DNA of 64,000 nt from Mycolicibacter senuensis (GTDB lineage: Bacteria > Actinomycetota > Actinomycetes > Mycobacteriales > Mycobacteriaceae), in contig NZ_LQPS01000036.1 in assembly GCF_002101885.1 (NCBI RefSeq), forward strand, positions 1 through 64,000. The letters run 5' to 3'. Shown piece after piece: positions 42,671 to 50,676 of this stretch (within the stretch, counting starts at the first letter, position 1; each line of letters opens with the position of its first letter). Position numbers and translations under genes: made by a program. The notes beneath the pieces were generated by a model. The model had not been told where the DNA came from. It ran no database searches and saw only the letters and a program-made list of their open reading frames with translations.

Positions 42671-44314
42671 CTAAGCGATCCCCAGCTTGCGCGCCAGGTC
42701 CGGCCCGCCCACCTCGGCGATGAAATCCGGGTCACCGCAGACCACCAGCTGGTCGCGGGCCCGGGACAGCCCGACGTAGAGGCGTTCGCGGGCCAGCTCG
42801 ATCGGCCCGCTGGCATCGACGACGAGCACGACTGCGCGGCGCTCCAATCCCTTGAAGCCCCGGACATGCCCGTAGAAGACCTGATCGGCGTCCCAGAAGC
42901 TGTCCCAGTAGGCCTCGATGCCCTGCTCCTGGCGGGCGACCTGCTCGGGATGGCGGCTGCCGGTGGTCAGCAGTGCGACGTCCTCGGGACGCCAGCCGTC
43001 GTCGAGCAGCTGCTCGACTTCGTCGTCGCCGGTCTCGACGGCGGCCTCCTTGCGGCACGGCACGAACCGCACCTCGGGTCCGTCGGCGCCCAGGAACCGG
43101 ATCGGGTGATCGACCAGCGGCCGAAACGTCGCGGCGATCTGGCGGGTGTTGCGCAGGTTGCGGTCGAGCACCAGCGAGACCAGCGGCACCGGCGGGGTGC
43201 CCTGCCGGTCGAAGACCCGCTGGCCTTCGTCGCTGAACACGAACAGCCCGCCGTCCTCGTCGTCGCGCAGTGACGCCAGCAGCGGATCCCACCAGGCGTC
43301 GGCGAAGTCCTGCGCCTCGTCGACCACGATCGCGTCAAACCGTTGCCCGTCGTCGAGGGTCTCCGCCAGCGCGAGCATCTGCTGCGGCAGCTGCTCCTCC
43401 CAGAACGTCACCGCGTCCGCCGGGTCCGCCGGGCCGTCCGGGGCGCCCCACACCACGCCCAGCGAGTGGAATTCGCCGACGTAGGCCGGGCGTTGGCGGC
43501 GCTGCCACGCCCCGGTGAGCCGCTTGAGGTAGGAGGCCAGCCCGTGCGAATAGCACAGCAGCGCAACGCGTTTCCCGTGATCCGAGAGCCGGCGCGCCTG
43601 TTCGACGGCCAAGTAGGTTTTTCCGCTGCCGGCACTGCCGCGCACCTGCACCCGGTTGAGCAGCCGGATGGCCTCCAGGATAACGGCCTGCTGTTCGGTG
43701 AGGGCGTCGGCGGCACTGTCGTTGGCCAGTGCGCGCGCCACGACGTCACGCTGCGGCAGTCCCCGCCCGCCCAGGGCGGTGCGGAACTGCTCGATGCCTT
43801 CGGCGGTCAGCAGCGGCCGGTCCAGCTCCTGGCGGATCAGCACGTGGCGCAGCCGAGAGACGATCTCCGGTAGGTCGTTTCGGTCGATCACCTTCCAGCG
43901 CGGGCAGTCCGGGAGCTCGAAGTCGGCCGGCAGCTCGGTGTGCGGCAACGCGACGATGTGATCCCAACGCAGCCGGTCCTGCGTCATGCGCGGGTCGTGT
44001 TCGATGTAGTCGCGCAGCGCATAACAGGCATCACGCGCCTGGCGCACCGGGTGGATACGGCATTCCTTGCCGCCGCGCAGCTGGCGCCACCCGGAGCCGT
44101 CGTGCCAGACGTCGCCGCCCTTGACCTCGATGCAGATGATGCCGGCGCCCTCGATCGCCACGACGAAGTCGATCTCGTGATCCTTGAGGTGGTCGGTGAC
44201 GCGCTGCCCGGCCACCACCACGTCGCCGTCTTGGAGCTGCTCGATCAGCGCCTGGTAGACGTGGCGCTCGGAGGGGCTGGCGAAGCGCGGATGCTCGGGC
44301 AGGGAGATTGGCAC
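42671..44314 (-). CDS. NERD nuclease-related domain/SF1 helicase
   Basis: A 547-residue protein with an N-terminal NERD domain (about 8-125; HEIDFVVAIEGAGIICIEVK has the nuclease-type acidic and Lys residues) and a UvrD/Rep-like helicase core. Walker A is RGSAGSGKTYLAVEQA, motif II is IVVDEAQDFADAWW, motif IV has LVLDRNLRNTRQIA and motif VI is RLYVGLSRARDQLVVCG. Proteins of this design occur in defence-rich regions and some defence systems. The GTG at 44314 is preceded by an 8-bp inverted repeat. A 44-residue membrane ORF lies directly upstream on the same strand. Confidence 0.85.
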   Translation of the reverse strand: MPISLPEHPRFASPSERHVYQALIEQLQDGDVVVAGQRVTDHLKDHEIDFVVAIEGAGIICIEVKGGDVWHDGSGWRQLRGGKECRIHPVRQARDACYALRDYIEHDPRMTQDRLRWDHIVALPHTELPADFELPDCPRWKVIDRNDLPEIVSRLRHVLIRQELDRPLLTAEGIEQFRTALGGRGLPQRDVVARALANDSAADALTEQQAVILEAIRLLNRVQVRGSAGSGKTYLAVEQARRLSDHGKRVALLCYSHGLASYLKRLTGAWQRRQRPAYVGEFHSLGVVWGAPDGPADPADAVTFWEEQLPQQMLALAETLDDGQRFDAIVVDEAQDFADAWWDPLLASLRDDEDGGLFVFSDEGQRVFDRQGTPPVPLVSLVLDRNLRNTRQIAATFRPLVDHPIRFLGADGPEVRFVPCRKEAAVETGDDEVEQLLDDGWRPEDVALLTTGSRHPEQVARQEQGIEAYWDSFWDADQVFYGHVRGFKGLERRAVVLVVDASGPIELARERLYVGLSRARDQLVVCGDPDFIAEVGGPDLARKLGIA

Positions 44315-44323
44315 GCGGAGAAG

Positions 44324-44347
44324 ACTGCCACGTCTATCGGTGGCAGT
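44324..44347. promoter_or_regulatory. Inverted repeat upstream of the NERD helicase
   Basis: ACTGCCAC (44324-44331) and GTGGCAGT (44340-44347) are perfect 8-bp arms with an 8-nt spacer, 10-33 nt before the GTG start. Operator or leader hairpin; function not established. Confidence 0.45.
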
Positions 44348-44365
44348 GTCGGCTCCCGGCGGGAA

Positions 44366-44500
44366 TCAGCAGAACCGGCCGGCGAAGAACGCCGACGACA
44401 CCAAACCGACGCACAACGCCACCGTCGTCTGGCCCATCATGCTGGCGCCGATGGTTGCGGTGGCCGCGGTGATCCCCAAGGCGCTCAAGAAAGCGGTCAT
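44366..44500 (-). CDS. Small membrane protein upstream of NERD helicase
   Basis: A 44-residue frame with one membrane segment (LGITAATATIGASMMGQTTV, then ALCVGLVSSAFFAG). AGGAG lies 8 nt before the ATG at 44500. The stop is 51 nt before the helicase gene on the same strand, so the two may be cotranscribed. A -10-like TATGAT (44562-44557) and an inverted repeat GTGGT/ACCAC (44543-44556) precede it. No family is recognised; the good ribosome-binding site is the main support. Confidence 0.4.
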   Translation of the reverse strand: MTAFLSALGITAATATIGASMMGQTTVALCVGLVSSAFFAGRFC

Positions 44501-44718
44501 GGCAGCAGCTCCTGTGGTGTCCGTCACATCTCGTTTACCAACGTGGTCTACACCACATCATACCTCTAAGGAAAATGCCAGCCCAATCCCACGCCCCGAA
44601 AAGGCTGTGCGATTTCGGGCCGCTAAAAGCCAGCGCATATGCGCTGGTCAGGCAGGCTCAGGGGATCGTGGGCTAGCCGCCGACGGCGGAGCGGATGCCG
44701 GTGTGCGCGCTGTCGGGG
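44501..44718. other. Intergenic space with 18-bp perfect palindrome
   Basis: This 218-bp space between the small membrane gene and the phosphoesterase contains CCAGCGCATATGCGCTGG (44630-44647), a perfect 18-bp palindrome, and the GTGGT/ACCAC repeat with the -10-like TATGAT near 44543-44562. No gene is seen. The palindrome is a possible regulator-binding or recombinase site. Confidence 0.55.
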
Positions 44719-45702
44719 TCAGTCAAGCTGGACGTAGTTGTCGGGCCGGATCGTGGTCTCCCCCCTCGACCACTGGTAGGCCATCAATGGCCCGCCCTTG
44801 CCGGCGCTGAAGTCCACGCACGCGGTGCGGTCGGTGAAGTCCTCACCGACTTGGGGTGACCCCTGCCGCCAGTAGTGCCCGTAGAACACCGGGACCTTGC
44901 CGGTGTAGACGAACTCCCCGGTCTCGGCCAGCAGCGGCAGCTCCGGCAGCGGGGGGTAGGGCTCGCCGTCCTCCGTGGTGAAACTGCTACTCATCACGGC
45001 AATGTCGCGCAGGGTAACCGCGCCGCTGTCCCACCAGCGGATCCGGGCATGCTTCCGGAGGTGGCCACCGACGTCGCGATACGGGGGCTCCCCGTGCTCG
45101 ACCAGGCTGATCTCGGGGCCCTTGAGCAGGTTCTCGATCGCGTCGTAGAGCTCGTGCGTCTTGTCGTGTGCTGCCGCCAGATGACCCACATCGGCAAAGG
45201 GTGCGCTGGACTCACAGTGCTTTTCCACCGTCGCCATCGATTCCTTGTCCCAGCAGGCGTGCACGACACGCAGGCCGTCCAGATCCAGCCATAACGGCAT
45301 GGTGGCGAACCATGCCAGGTAGCGTTCGCGGTCTTTGCCGGTCACCTGCTTCAGGAATGCCTCGTGCTGCTCGATGTGCTTCGCACTGTGCGTCCGCAGG
45401 TGTTCTCCGCTGCCGTCGGGGTGCTCGCAGTGGTAGCCCAGCGCATTGAATTCGTGGTTGCCCATGACGATCTTCGCGCTGCCCGCATCGACCATGTCCT
45501 TGACCACTTCCAGCACCCGCAGTTGATCCGGGCCGCGGTCGATGAGATCGCCGACGAAGACCGCCTGCCGCTTCGGGTGGCGATACTCGCCTGCGCCACC
45601 GTTGATCTGGTAGCCGAGCTTGGTCAGCAGCGCCTCCAGCTTGTCGGCGCAGCCGTGGACGTCGCCGATGATGTCGTAGCCCTGCACCGCGGATTCAGCC
45701 AT
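44719..45702 (-). CDS. Calcineurin-like metallophosphoesterase
   Basis: A 327-residue dimetal phosphoesterase with the complete site: DIIGDVHGCADKLE, VFVGDLIDRGPDQ, IVMGNHEFNALGY and later His in VVHACWDK and FYGHYW. The sequence type resembles bacterial Ser/Thr phosphatase-like or Ap4A hydrolase-like enzymes (PrpE/ApaH group). The insert region between GNHE and VVHACWD is long (about 60 residues). A GGGGG ribosome-binding site precedes the ATG at 45702. It is a single-gene unit on the minus strand with no clear operon partner, and the substrate is open. Confidence 0.88.
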   Translation of the reverse strand: MAESAVQGYDIIGDVHGCADKLEALLTKLGYQINGGAGEYRHPKRQAVFVGDLIDRGPDQLRVLEVVKDMVDAGSAKIVMGNHEFNALGYHCEHPDGSGEHLRTHSAKHIEQHEAFLKQVTGKDRERYLAWFATMPLWLDLDGLRVVHACWDKESMATVEKHCESSAPFADVGHLAAAHDKTHELYDAIENLLKGPEISLVEHGEPPYRDVGGHLRKHARIRWWDSGAVTLRDIAVMSSSFTTEDGEPYPPLPELPLLAETGEFVYTGKVPVFYGHYWRQGSPQVGEDFTDRTACVDFSAGKGGPLMAYQWSRGETTIRPDNYVQLD

Positions 45703-45821
45703 TCAGTGCCCCCTATCTCCTTGCAGTTCAAGTGTCTCAGCACCCACTGACAGGTCGACGGTGTCTGCCGCTCTGGCCGGGAGCTGTGGATGGACCGACG
45801 TCGCAAGCCGCGACTGCGGCG

Positions 45822-45827
45822 TACGCT
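45822..45827 (+). promoter_or_regulatory. -10 element, leaderless coiled-coil gene
   Basis: TACGCT ends 6 nt before the ATG at 45834. The paralogous gene at 56241 has the same hexamer at the same distance. Confidence 0.5.
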
Positions 45828-45833
45828 GCCGGC

Positions 45834-46253
45834 ATGTCGCCGGAGAACCTTGAGCCACGCGTGAGCGCGCTGGAAAGACAGGTGGGCGAGTTGCGCGGCG
45901 AGGTGCGGGCCAACAAGGTCGAGGTGGCCACTGTTCGGGAGCTCGCCGGGGCCGTCGACCGCGATGTCAGCGAGATGCGGGGGTTCCGCCGAGCGACGGT
46001 GGCCGGCTTCAATGCGTTACGCGCAGACATGGTCGACATGCGCCAGGACATCACCGACCTGCGCCAGGATATGAACGACGGTTTCCGGCGGGTCGATGAG
46101 CAGTTCGCGCAGGTCGATGAGCAGTTCGCGCAGGTCGGCATCGGCTTCGCCGAGATGCGCGCCAAGTTCGACATGACCGCGGCCGGACAGCAGCGCATCG
46201 TTGAGCTGATTCAAACCGTCATCGACACACCGGGCGACAACGCCGCGGACTGA
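45834..46253 (+). CDS. Coiled-coil protein of unknown function (copy 1, intact)
   Basis: A 139-residue, almost fully helical protein with heptad patterns (LEPRVSALERQVGELRGEV, then MRQDITDLRQDMNDGF). A seven-residue unit VDEQFAQ occurs twice, encoded by a 21-bp tandem repeat at 46092-46133. The C-terminal part (FAEMRAKFDMTAAGQQRIVE) is most conserved in the paralogue near 56.5 kb. No enzymatic motif is present. It precedes a SEC-C protein gene by 41 bp, and the paralogue sits near a second SEC-C gene, so the two proteins may work together. Similar small coiled-coil ORFs are widespread in mycobacteria. Confidence 0.75.
   Translation: MSPENLEPRVSALERQVGELRGEVRANKVEVATVRELAGAVDRDVSEMRGFRRATVAGFNALRADMVDMRQDITDLRQDMNDGFRRVDEQFAQVDEQFAQVGIGFAEMRAKFDMTAAGQQRIVELIQTVIDTPGDNAAD
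46092..46133 (+). repeat. 21-bp tandem repeat (2 copies)
   Basis: The unit GTCGATGAGCAGTTCGCGCAG occurs twice without mismatch at 46092-46112 and 46113-46133. It encodes one coiled-coil heptad each time, so copy-number change would keep the reading frame. Confidence 0.95.
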
Positions 46254-46281
46254 CGGTGCTGCACGCGGCGGCCGCCGACCA

Positions 46282-46287
46282 TAAGGT
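46282..46287 (+). promoter_or_regulatory. -10 element, leaderless SEC-C gene (copy 1)
   Basis: TAAGGT ends 7 nt before the GTG at 46295. Confidence 0.45.
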
Positions 46288-46294
46288 GTCTACC

Positions 46295-48337
46295 GTGACC
46301 GATTCCCCCGACGCGGTGGCGACCCTCGCGGCGATCCTGACCGAGCACGGCCCGCTGGACGCCGAGGATATCGCCGAGCGGCTGGACGAGGCCGGGATAC
46401 GCGATGCGGACCACGTCATCGAGGATTACCTCGACGAATACAGTTGCCCGGCTGCGGAATTGCCCGATGAGCGGTGGGTGTGGTTGCCGGCGCTGCTGGC
46501 CGGCCGGGTCGTCACCCACCGGCTGACCGAGCAGGAGATCATCCACGACCTGCTCGCGATCACCCCGGACCTGGATCCGATCCTCGAACTGTGCAATCAC
46601 GACGGCTACCGCGAGTTCGCCGACGGCGCGCCGGTGACGATCGTGCTGCCGGGTTTCGATGACTTGCTGCTGGAGCAGCGCGGCATTCCCTTCGAGCTGG
46701 TCGATGAGTCCGGCGTGCTGCTGCTCAATCCGGGCACTCTGACGGCGCTGGGGCTCTCCGCCGGGGATCTTGTCGGGTTGCGCTGCACCGACGATGGGCT
46801 GGCCCTCGAACCCGTCGACGCCACCACCGACACCACCGTCGGCGCTCGGCTGGCCGCGCTGCTCGACACCGAGGAACCGTCACGCCTTGCCGCCGTGGTG
46901 TGGGCGGCCTGCGCCGACGATCCGACGCTGTTCACCACACCGCTGGCCCCGCTGAGCGAGGCCATCGATGCCCACGGCCTGGCGAGCCACGACGACTGGC
47001 TGGCACCCGCCGGGTTCGACTTCGAGAGGTGGGACTTCGAGCGCAAATCCGCGCTGCTGGCCGACCGCTACGGCCTGGACGCCGACCAGACGTTCGTGCT
47101 AACCGCGCTGGTCGCGATGCATGATCAGATGGCGCGGCTGCTCGACATCGCCGCCGCGGCCGAAGGGGACGACACCGAAGAGGACGACGGCGTCGATGCG
47201 GCCGACGGTCCGGCCGACCCGGATCCCGAGGATGGAGAATCCGCGGATCTGCTCGGCGAATTGGGTGCGGCACTGGTGGATCCGTTACTGGCGCAAGCCT
47301 TCATGGAGGAGGCGGCCCGCAGCGGGCGGCGGGGTGCGGCCGCGCTCGGGATGTTCGCCGAGACCCTGGAGTCGAAAGTGCCGCGCTCAGCAAAGGTGGC
47401 GACGCACTGGTTGCAGGCGATGGCCTGCGAGGGGCTCGGCGATACCGAAGGCTGCGAGCGTGAGCTGTTGGCCGCTGAATCGTTGGACCCGGACTGGCCG
47501 CTGCCGCTGTTGACGCTGGCCCGGATCGCCTCGGACCGCGGTGACGCCGAGGCCGGGTTGGGGCTGCTGCGTCGCGCCGGTGTGGGCGCCGATCATGAGC
47601 TGGTGCGTCTGCTGGAACAGCATCGGGCTCAGCCGCGTAACGACGTCGGCCGCAACGAGCCGTGCTGGTGCGGCTCGGGCCGCAAGTACAAGAAGTGCCA
47701 CCTCGGCAATGAGCAGCTCTCGCTGGTCGACCGGCTGGGCTGGCTGTATGCCAAGGCCGGCCAGCAGCTGCTCGGTGGCGCTTGGCAGGAACTACTGGTG
47801 CTGGCCGGCTACGAACGCATCCAACATTTTGAGGAGGAGCTTGAGGATCCGCTGGCCGCGGCGCGGGCCGATCCGCTGGCCATCGACACCCTGCTGTTCG
47901 AGGGCGGGGCGTTCGCCGAATTCCTGGAGGTGCGCGGGGCGCTGCTGCCCGACGACGAGCGGCAGCTGGCTCAGCAGTGGCTGGGTGTGCCGCGGGCGGT
48001 GTTCGAGGTCGAGGGGGTGCGGCCCGGTCACGACGTCAGCGTGCGCGACGTGCGCACCGGCGATGCCCAGCAGGTCAGCGCACCGAACGCCAGCCGGACG
48101 CTGACGCCGGGGCAGCTGATCTGCTCACGGGTGCTGCCGACCGGCAACGGCCTGACGTTCTTCGGCGGGGTCGACCCGATCGAGCCCGACGAGCGTGACG
48201 AGCTGCTCGCCCTGCTCGACGCCGATCCCGACCCGGCGGAGCTGGTGGGTTTCCTGAGCCGGCGGTTCGTGTCGGATCCGGTCGACGATGGCCATGCGAT
48301 CGTTCAACTCAGGGGCAAGGGTTTTGAGCCGGGCTGA
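46295..48337 (+). CDS. SEC-C zinc-motif protein (copy 1)
   Basis: A 680-residue soluble protein. An N-terminal helix-rich region (LAAILTEHGPLDAEDIAERL) is followed by a winged-helix-like part (WLPALLAGRVVTHRLTEQE). Further on are an acidic linker (about 295-325), a TPR-like segment (THWLQAMACEGLGDTEGCE) and the SEC-C zinc motif GRNEPCWCGSGRKYKKCHLG (Cys457, Cys459, Cys468, His469). The rest is beta-rich. SEC-C zinc motifs occur at the SecA C-terminus and in many uncharacterised proteins, where they bind zinc and sometimes SecB or ribosomes. The function of this larger protein is unknown. The GTG at 46295 aligns with the start of the second copy. A coiled-coil gene precedes it. Confidence 0.8.
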   Translation: MTDSPDAVATLAAILTEHGPLDAEDIAERLDEAGIRDADHVIEDYLDEYSCPAAELPDERWVWLPALLAGRVVTHRLTEQEIIHDLLAITPDLDPILELCNHDGYREFADGAPVTIVLPGFDDLLLEQRGIPFELVDESGVLLLNPGTLTALGLSAGDLVGLRCTDDGLALEPVDATTDTTVGARLAALLDTEEPSRLAAVVWAACADDPTLFTTPLAPLSEAIDAHGLASHDDWLAPAGFDFERWDFERKSALLADRYGLDADQTFVLTALVAMHDQMARLLDIAAAAEGDDTEEDDGVDAADGPADPDPEDGESADLLGELGAALVDPLLAQAFMEEAARSGRRGAAALGMFAETLESKVPRSAKVATHWLQAMACEGLGDTEGCERELLAAESLDPDWPLPLLTLARIASDRGDAEAGLGLLRRAGVGADHELVRLLEQHRAQPRNDVGRNEPCWCGSGRKYKKCHLGNEQLSLVDRLGWLYAKAGQQLLGGAWQELLVLAGYERIQHFEEELEDPLAAARADPLAIDTLLFEGGAFAEFLEVRGALLPDDERQLAQQWLGVPRAVFEVEGVRPGHDVSVRDVRTGDAQQVSAPNASRTLTPGQLICSRVLPTGNGLTFFGGVDPIEPDERDELLALLDADPDPAELVGFLSRRFVSDPVDDGHAIVQLRGKGFEPG

Positions 48338-48339
48338 CG

Positions 48340-49335
48340 TTAACGGCCACCGGGCGCCAAGCTCCTGAGCCCCGTGACGGCCGCATCGAGCAGCTCGTCG
48401 CTGTCCTCCATCTCCAACATCACCGGGTCCATCTGGATGGTGCCGCGCGCATACGGCAGCACGTCGGGCAGTTCGCCGACGCGCCCCACGAATTCGTCGA
48501 TGAACCTGCGGTAGCCCTCCAGCGGAACGTCGAGCACCCGGGCGCAATCACGCACGACGTCGGCGTGTTCGCCTGGCGCGTTCACGCCGCGACAGCGCTC
48601 GGCCAGGCCCAACAGCCGCTCGTGCAGATCCATCAGCCGGTGCGCCGCGTGCAGAATGGCGTCGGCGTCGGCGGTGGTCTCGTCGGTGGGCTCGCCGAAC
48701 ATCCGGGTGAACCCCGGGCTGAGCATCAACTCCTCGACCTGATTTATCAGCGCGAGCATCTCGTCCAACAGGTCATAGAGATACTGCCCCAGCTGAAATC
48801 GGGTGCGGATGAGTGCGCCTCGCGTCGGTGCGTAGCCGAGCTGCTGATCGCGCAGCCGTGATTGCAGGGCTGCGTAGCGCTGCACCAGCACCGAGACGAA
48901 GGCCGCGTAGCGCCAGCAGGCGGGCCGTTCGGCCAGCAGGGCGTCCAGACCTTCGGGGGTGTAGGCGACCGCGGCGATCTGCGGCTCTTCGTCGCTGCCG
49001 TCGGCAGGCTCGTCGTCCGGGGTCGCGTCGGCGGCGATGCGGCGCATCAGCGCGGCGCCGTCGGTGCCGTAGAGGCCCCGGTTGTCGCCGCGCAGCGCCC
49101 AGCGGTGCTGCTGGTCGGCGCGTCGACGCAGCTGCTCGTGGCCGCGCACGGCCACGGCCCGTTGCTCGAGGAGCCACGGCGCCAGCAGGTAGCCGGCGAA
49201 CCCGAGCGCGGCCAGGACTACGACGGCGATGCACAGCCCGGCCGACCCGCACAGTGCGGCGACGAACAGCAGGGCTACGACGGGACCGGCGCCGGAACGC
49301 AGTGCCGTGCGGGCCCTCGCGGTCAACGCGTTCAT
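48340..49335 (-). CDS. Membrane-anchored protein of unknown function
   Basis: A 331-residue protein with two N-terminal membrane helices (PVVALLFVAALCGSAGL and CIAVVVLAALGFAGYLLAPW), then an Arg-rich stretch and a mainly helical cytoplasmic domain (RFQLGQYLYDLLDEMLALIN, then DADAILHAAHRLMDLHERLL). I recognise no catalytic motif. The ATG at 49335 lies 7 nt after TAGCGT on the minus strand. It converges on the SEC-C gene with 2 bp between stops. The helical domain and membrane anchor suggest a scaffold or regulator; this is a guess from composition. Confidence 0.65.
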   Translation of the reverse strand: MNALTARARTALRSGAGPVVALLFVAALCGSAGLCIAVVVLAALGFAGYLLAPWLLEQRAVAVRGHEQLRRRADQQHRWALRGDNRGLYGTDGAALMRRIAADATPDDEPADGSDEEPQIAAVAYTPEGLDALLAERPACWRYAAFVSVLVQRYAALQSRLRDQQLGYAPTRGALIRTRFQLGQYLYDLLDEMLALINQVEELMLSPGFTRMFGEPTDETTADADAILHAAHRLMDLHERLLGLAERCRGVNAPGEHADVVRDCARVLDVPLEGYRRFIDEFVGRVGELPDVLPYARGTIQMDPVMLEMEDSDELLDAAVTGLRSLAPGGR

Positions 49336-49342
49336 GGCCTGC

Positions 49343-49348
49343 ACGCTA
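49343..49348 (-). promoter_or_regulatory. -10 element, leaderless membrane-protein gene
   Basis: TAGCGT on the minus strand ends 7 nt before the ATG at 49335. Confidence 0.45.
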
Positions 49349-49366
49349 CGAGCGGGGTCCGACAGC

Positions 49367-49852
49367 TCAGGGTGAGCGGCGCTTGACGGGCCGCCGGATC
49401 TGGATGTCTTCGGGTTCGATCGACGGCGCGTCCAGGTCGTCGGTGACGCGCACCCCGATGCGGCGCTGGGTGCCGGCGGCGACGAGTTCCAGCGGCGGGC
49501 CACTGTCCTGCAGGTACTTGTCGCCCCATTGCACCAACGCCACCAGGACCGGGAGCAGATCCTCCCCGGCCGGGGTCAGCCGGTACTCGTCGTGGGCGCG
49601 TTTGCCGGACTCCTGATACGGCACCCGGGTGATGATCCGGGCGGCTTCGAGCTGCTTGAGCGCCCGGGACACGGCCGGCGCAGACGCCCCGATCCGCTCG
49701 GTGAAATCCTCGAAGCGGGTGGTGCCGTAGAAGCATTCGCGCAGCGCCAAAAACGCCGTCTTGGTGCTCAGCACGTTGAGCAGCTTCGTCATCGAGCAGC
49801 GGTCACCGATCGACCACCGGGTGCGGTCGCGCAGGCGGGGTTCGAACTCCAT
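49367..49852 (-). CDS. HxlR-family winged-helix regulator
   Basis: A 161-residue HxlR-type regulator: CSMTKLLNVLSTKTAFLALR with the early Cys, the helix-turn-helix FTERIGASAPAVSRALKQLE and the wing EYRLTPAGEDLLPVLVAL. A roughly 45-residue C-terminal extension (RIGVRVTDDLDAPSIEPEDI) is longer than in small HxlR proteins. The ATG at 49852 lies 6 nt after TAGGAT on the minus strand. It is divergent from an SDR gene, and two nearly identical palindromes sit between them. Autoregulation and control of the SDR are inferred. Confidence 0.9.
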   Translation of the reverse strand: MEFEPRLRDRTRWSIGDRCSMTKLLNVLSTKTAFLALRECFYGTTRFEDFTERIGASAPAVSRALKQLEAARIITRVPYQESGKRAHDEYRLTPAGEDLLPVLVALVQWGDKYLQDSGPPLELVAAGTQRRIGVRVTDDLDAPSIEPEDIQIRRPVKRRSP

Positions 49853-49858
49853 GCCGAC

Positions 49859-49864
49859 ATCCTA
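49859..49864 (-). promoter_or_regulatory. -10 element, leaderless HxlR gene
   Basis: TAGGAT on the minus strand ends 6 nt before the ATG at 49852; the first palindrome starts 7 bp further upstream. Confidence 0.5.
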
Positions 49865-49870
49865 CGTGAC

Positions 49871-49924
49871 TAACGCTTGCGTTATCCAGCAATTCGTGGT
49901 TCCATCTGCCTAACGTATTCGTTA
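49871..49924. promoter_or_regulatory. Double palindromic operator (HxlR-type)
   Basis: TAACGCTTGCGTTA (49871-49884) and TAACGTATTCGTTA (49911-49924) share the pattern TAACGnnnnCGTTA, with centres exactly 40 bp apart (about four helical turns). They flank the promoters of the HxlR and SDR genes, so binding at both could form a loop or shut down both genes. Confidence 0.75.
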
Positions 49925-49946
49925 TCTAGCCTGAGAGGGTGTTGAG

Positions 49947-50648
49947 ATGGTTGCAGTACAAGGCAAGGTGGTGGTCGTCACCGGCGGACGCCGGGGGCTC
50001 GGCGCGGCACTGGTCGACGAGGTGCTGGCCCGCGGGGCGGCCAAGGTGTACTCGACCGGCCGATCGGCATTCACCGATGACCGGCCCCAGGTGGTGCCGC
50101 ACGCCCTCGATGTGCGCTCGGCCGAATCGGTGGGCGCTCTCGCGCGCGCCGCCGGGGACGCCGAGATCGTGTTCAACAACGCCGGCATCCTGCACCCCGG
50201 CTCCCTGCTGGGCGGCGGGTTCGACGACCTGACCGACACGTTCGACATCAATGTGTTCGGGCCGCTGCGCGTCGCCCGCGCCTTCGCTCCGATCCTGGCG
50301 GCCAAGGGCGGCGGGGCGTTGGTCAACATGCATTCGGTGCTGTCGTGGCTGGGTGGCGCGGGGGCTTACGGCGCGTCCAAGGCCGCCATCTGGTCGGCGA
50401 CCAACTCGCTGCGTTCCGAGCTGGCGGCGCAGCACACCCAGGTGGTCGGCGTGCACGCCGGGTTCATCGACACCGACATGGTCTCGGAGATCGCCGCCGA
50501 CAAGATGAGCTCGGCCGAGGTGGCCCGGCGGATCGTCGACGGCGTGGAGGACGGGGCTCTGGAGGTTCTTGCCGACGATCTCAGCGTTGACGTCAAGGCC
50601 GCCCTGTCGGGTCCGGTCGAAAACCTGTCCGTCACCCTGCCGGTCTGA
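49947..50648 (+). CDS. SDR-family oxidoreductase
   Basis: A 233-residue SDR. The cofactor motif is TGGRRGLGAALVDE, with NNAG in FNNAGILHPG. Catalytic residues are Ser in MHSVLSWLGGAG and Tyr-Lys in YGASKAAIW. It lacks the long C-terminal extension of larger SDRs. The ATG at 49947 follows GAGAGGG. It lies across the divergent promoter region from the HxlR regulator and is followed by a tautomerase gene 28 nt downstream, so the SDR and tautomerase may work in one detoxification or degradation step under HxlR control. Confidence 0.88.
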   Translation: MVAVQGKVVVVTGGRRGLGAALVDEVLARGAAKVYSTGRSAFTDDRPQVVPHALDVRSAESVGALARAAGDAEIVFNNAGILHPGSLLGGGFDDLTDTFDINVFGPLRVARAFAPILAAKGGGALVNMHSVLSWLGGAGAYGASKAAIWSATNSLRSELAAQHTQVVGVHAGFIDTDMVSEIAADKMSSAEVARRIVDGVEDGALEVLADDLSVDVKAALSGPVENLSVTLPV

Positions 50649-50676
50649 ACGCCCGCCTGTTGAGAACGGAACCGCC

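Noticed and set aside
44340..44810. 156-codon plus-strand frame across the NERD operon leader and the phosphoesterase end
   Set aside because: No ribosome-binding site or family; the minus-strand small membrane ORF in the same place has better start context.
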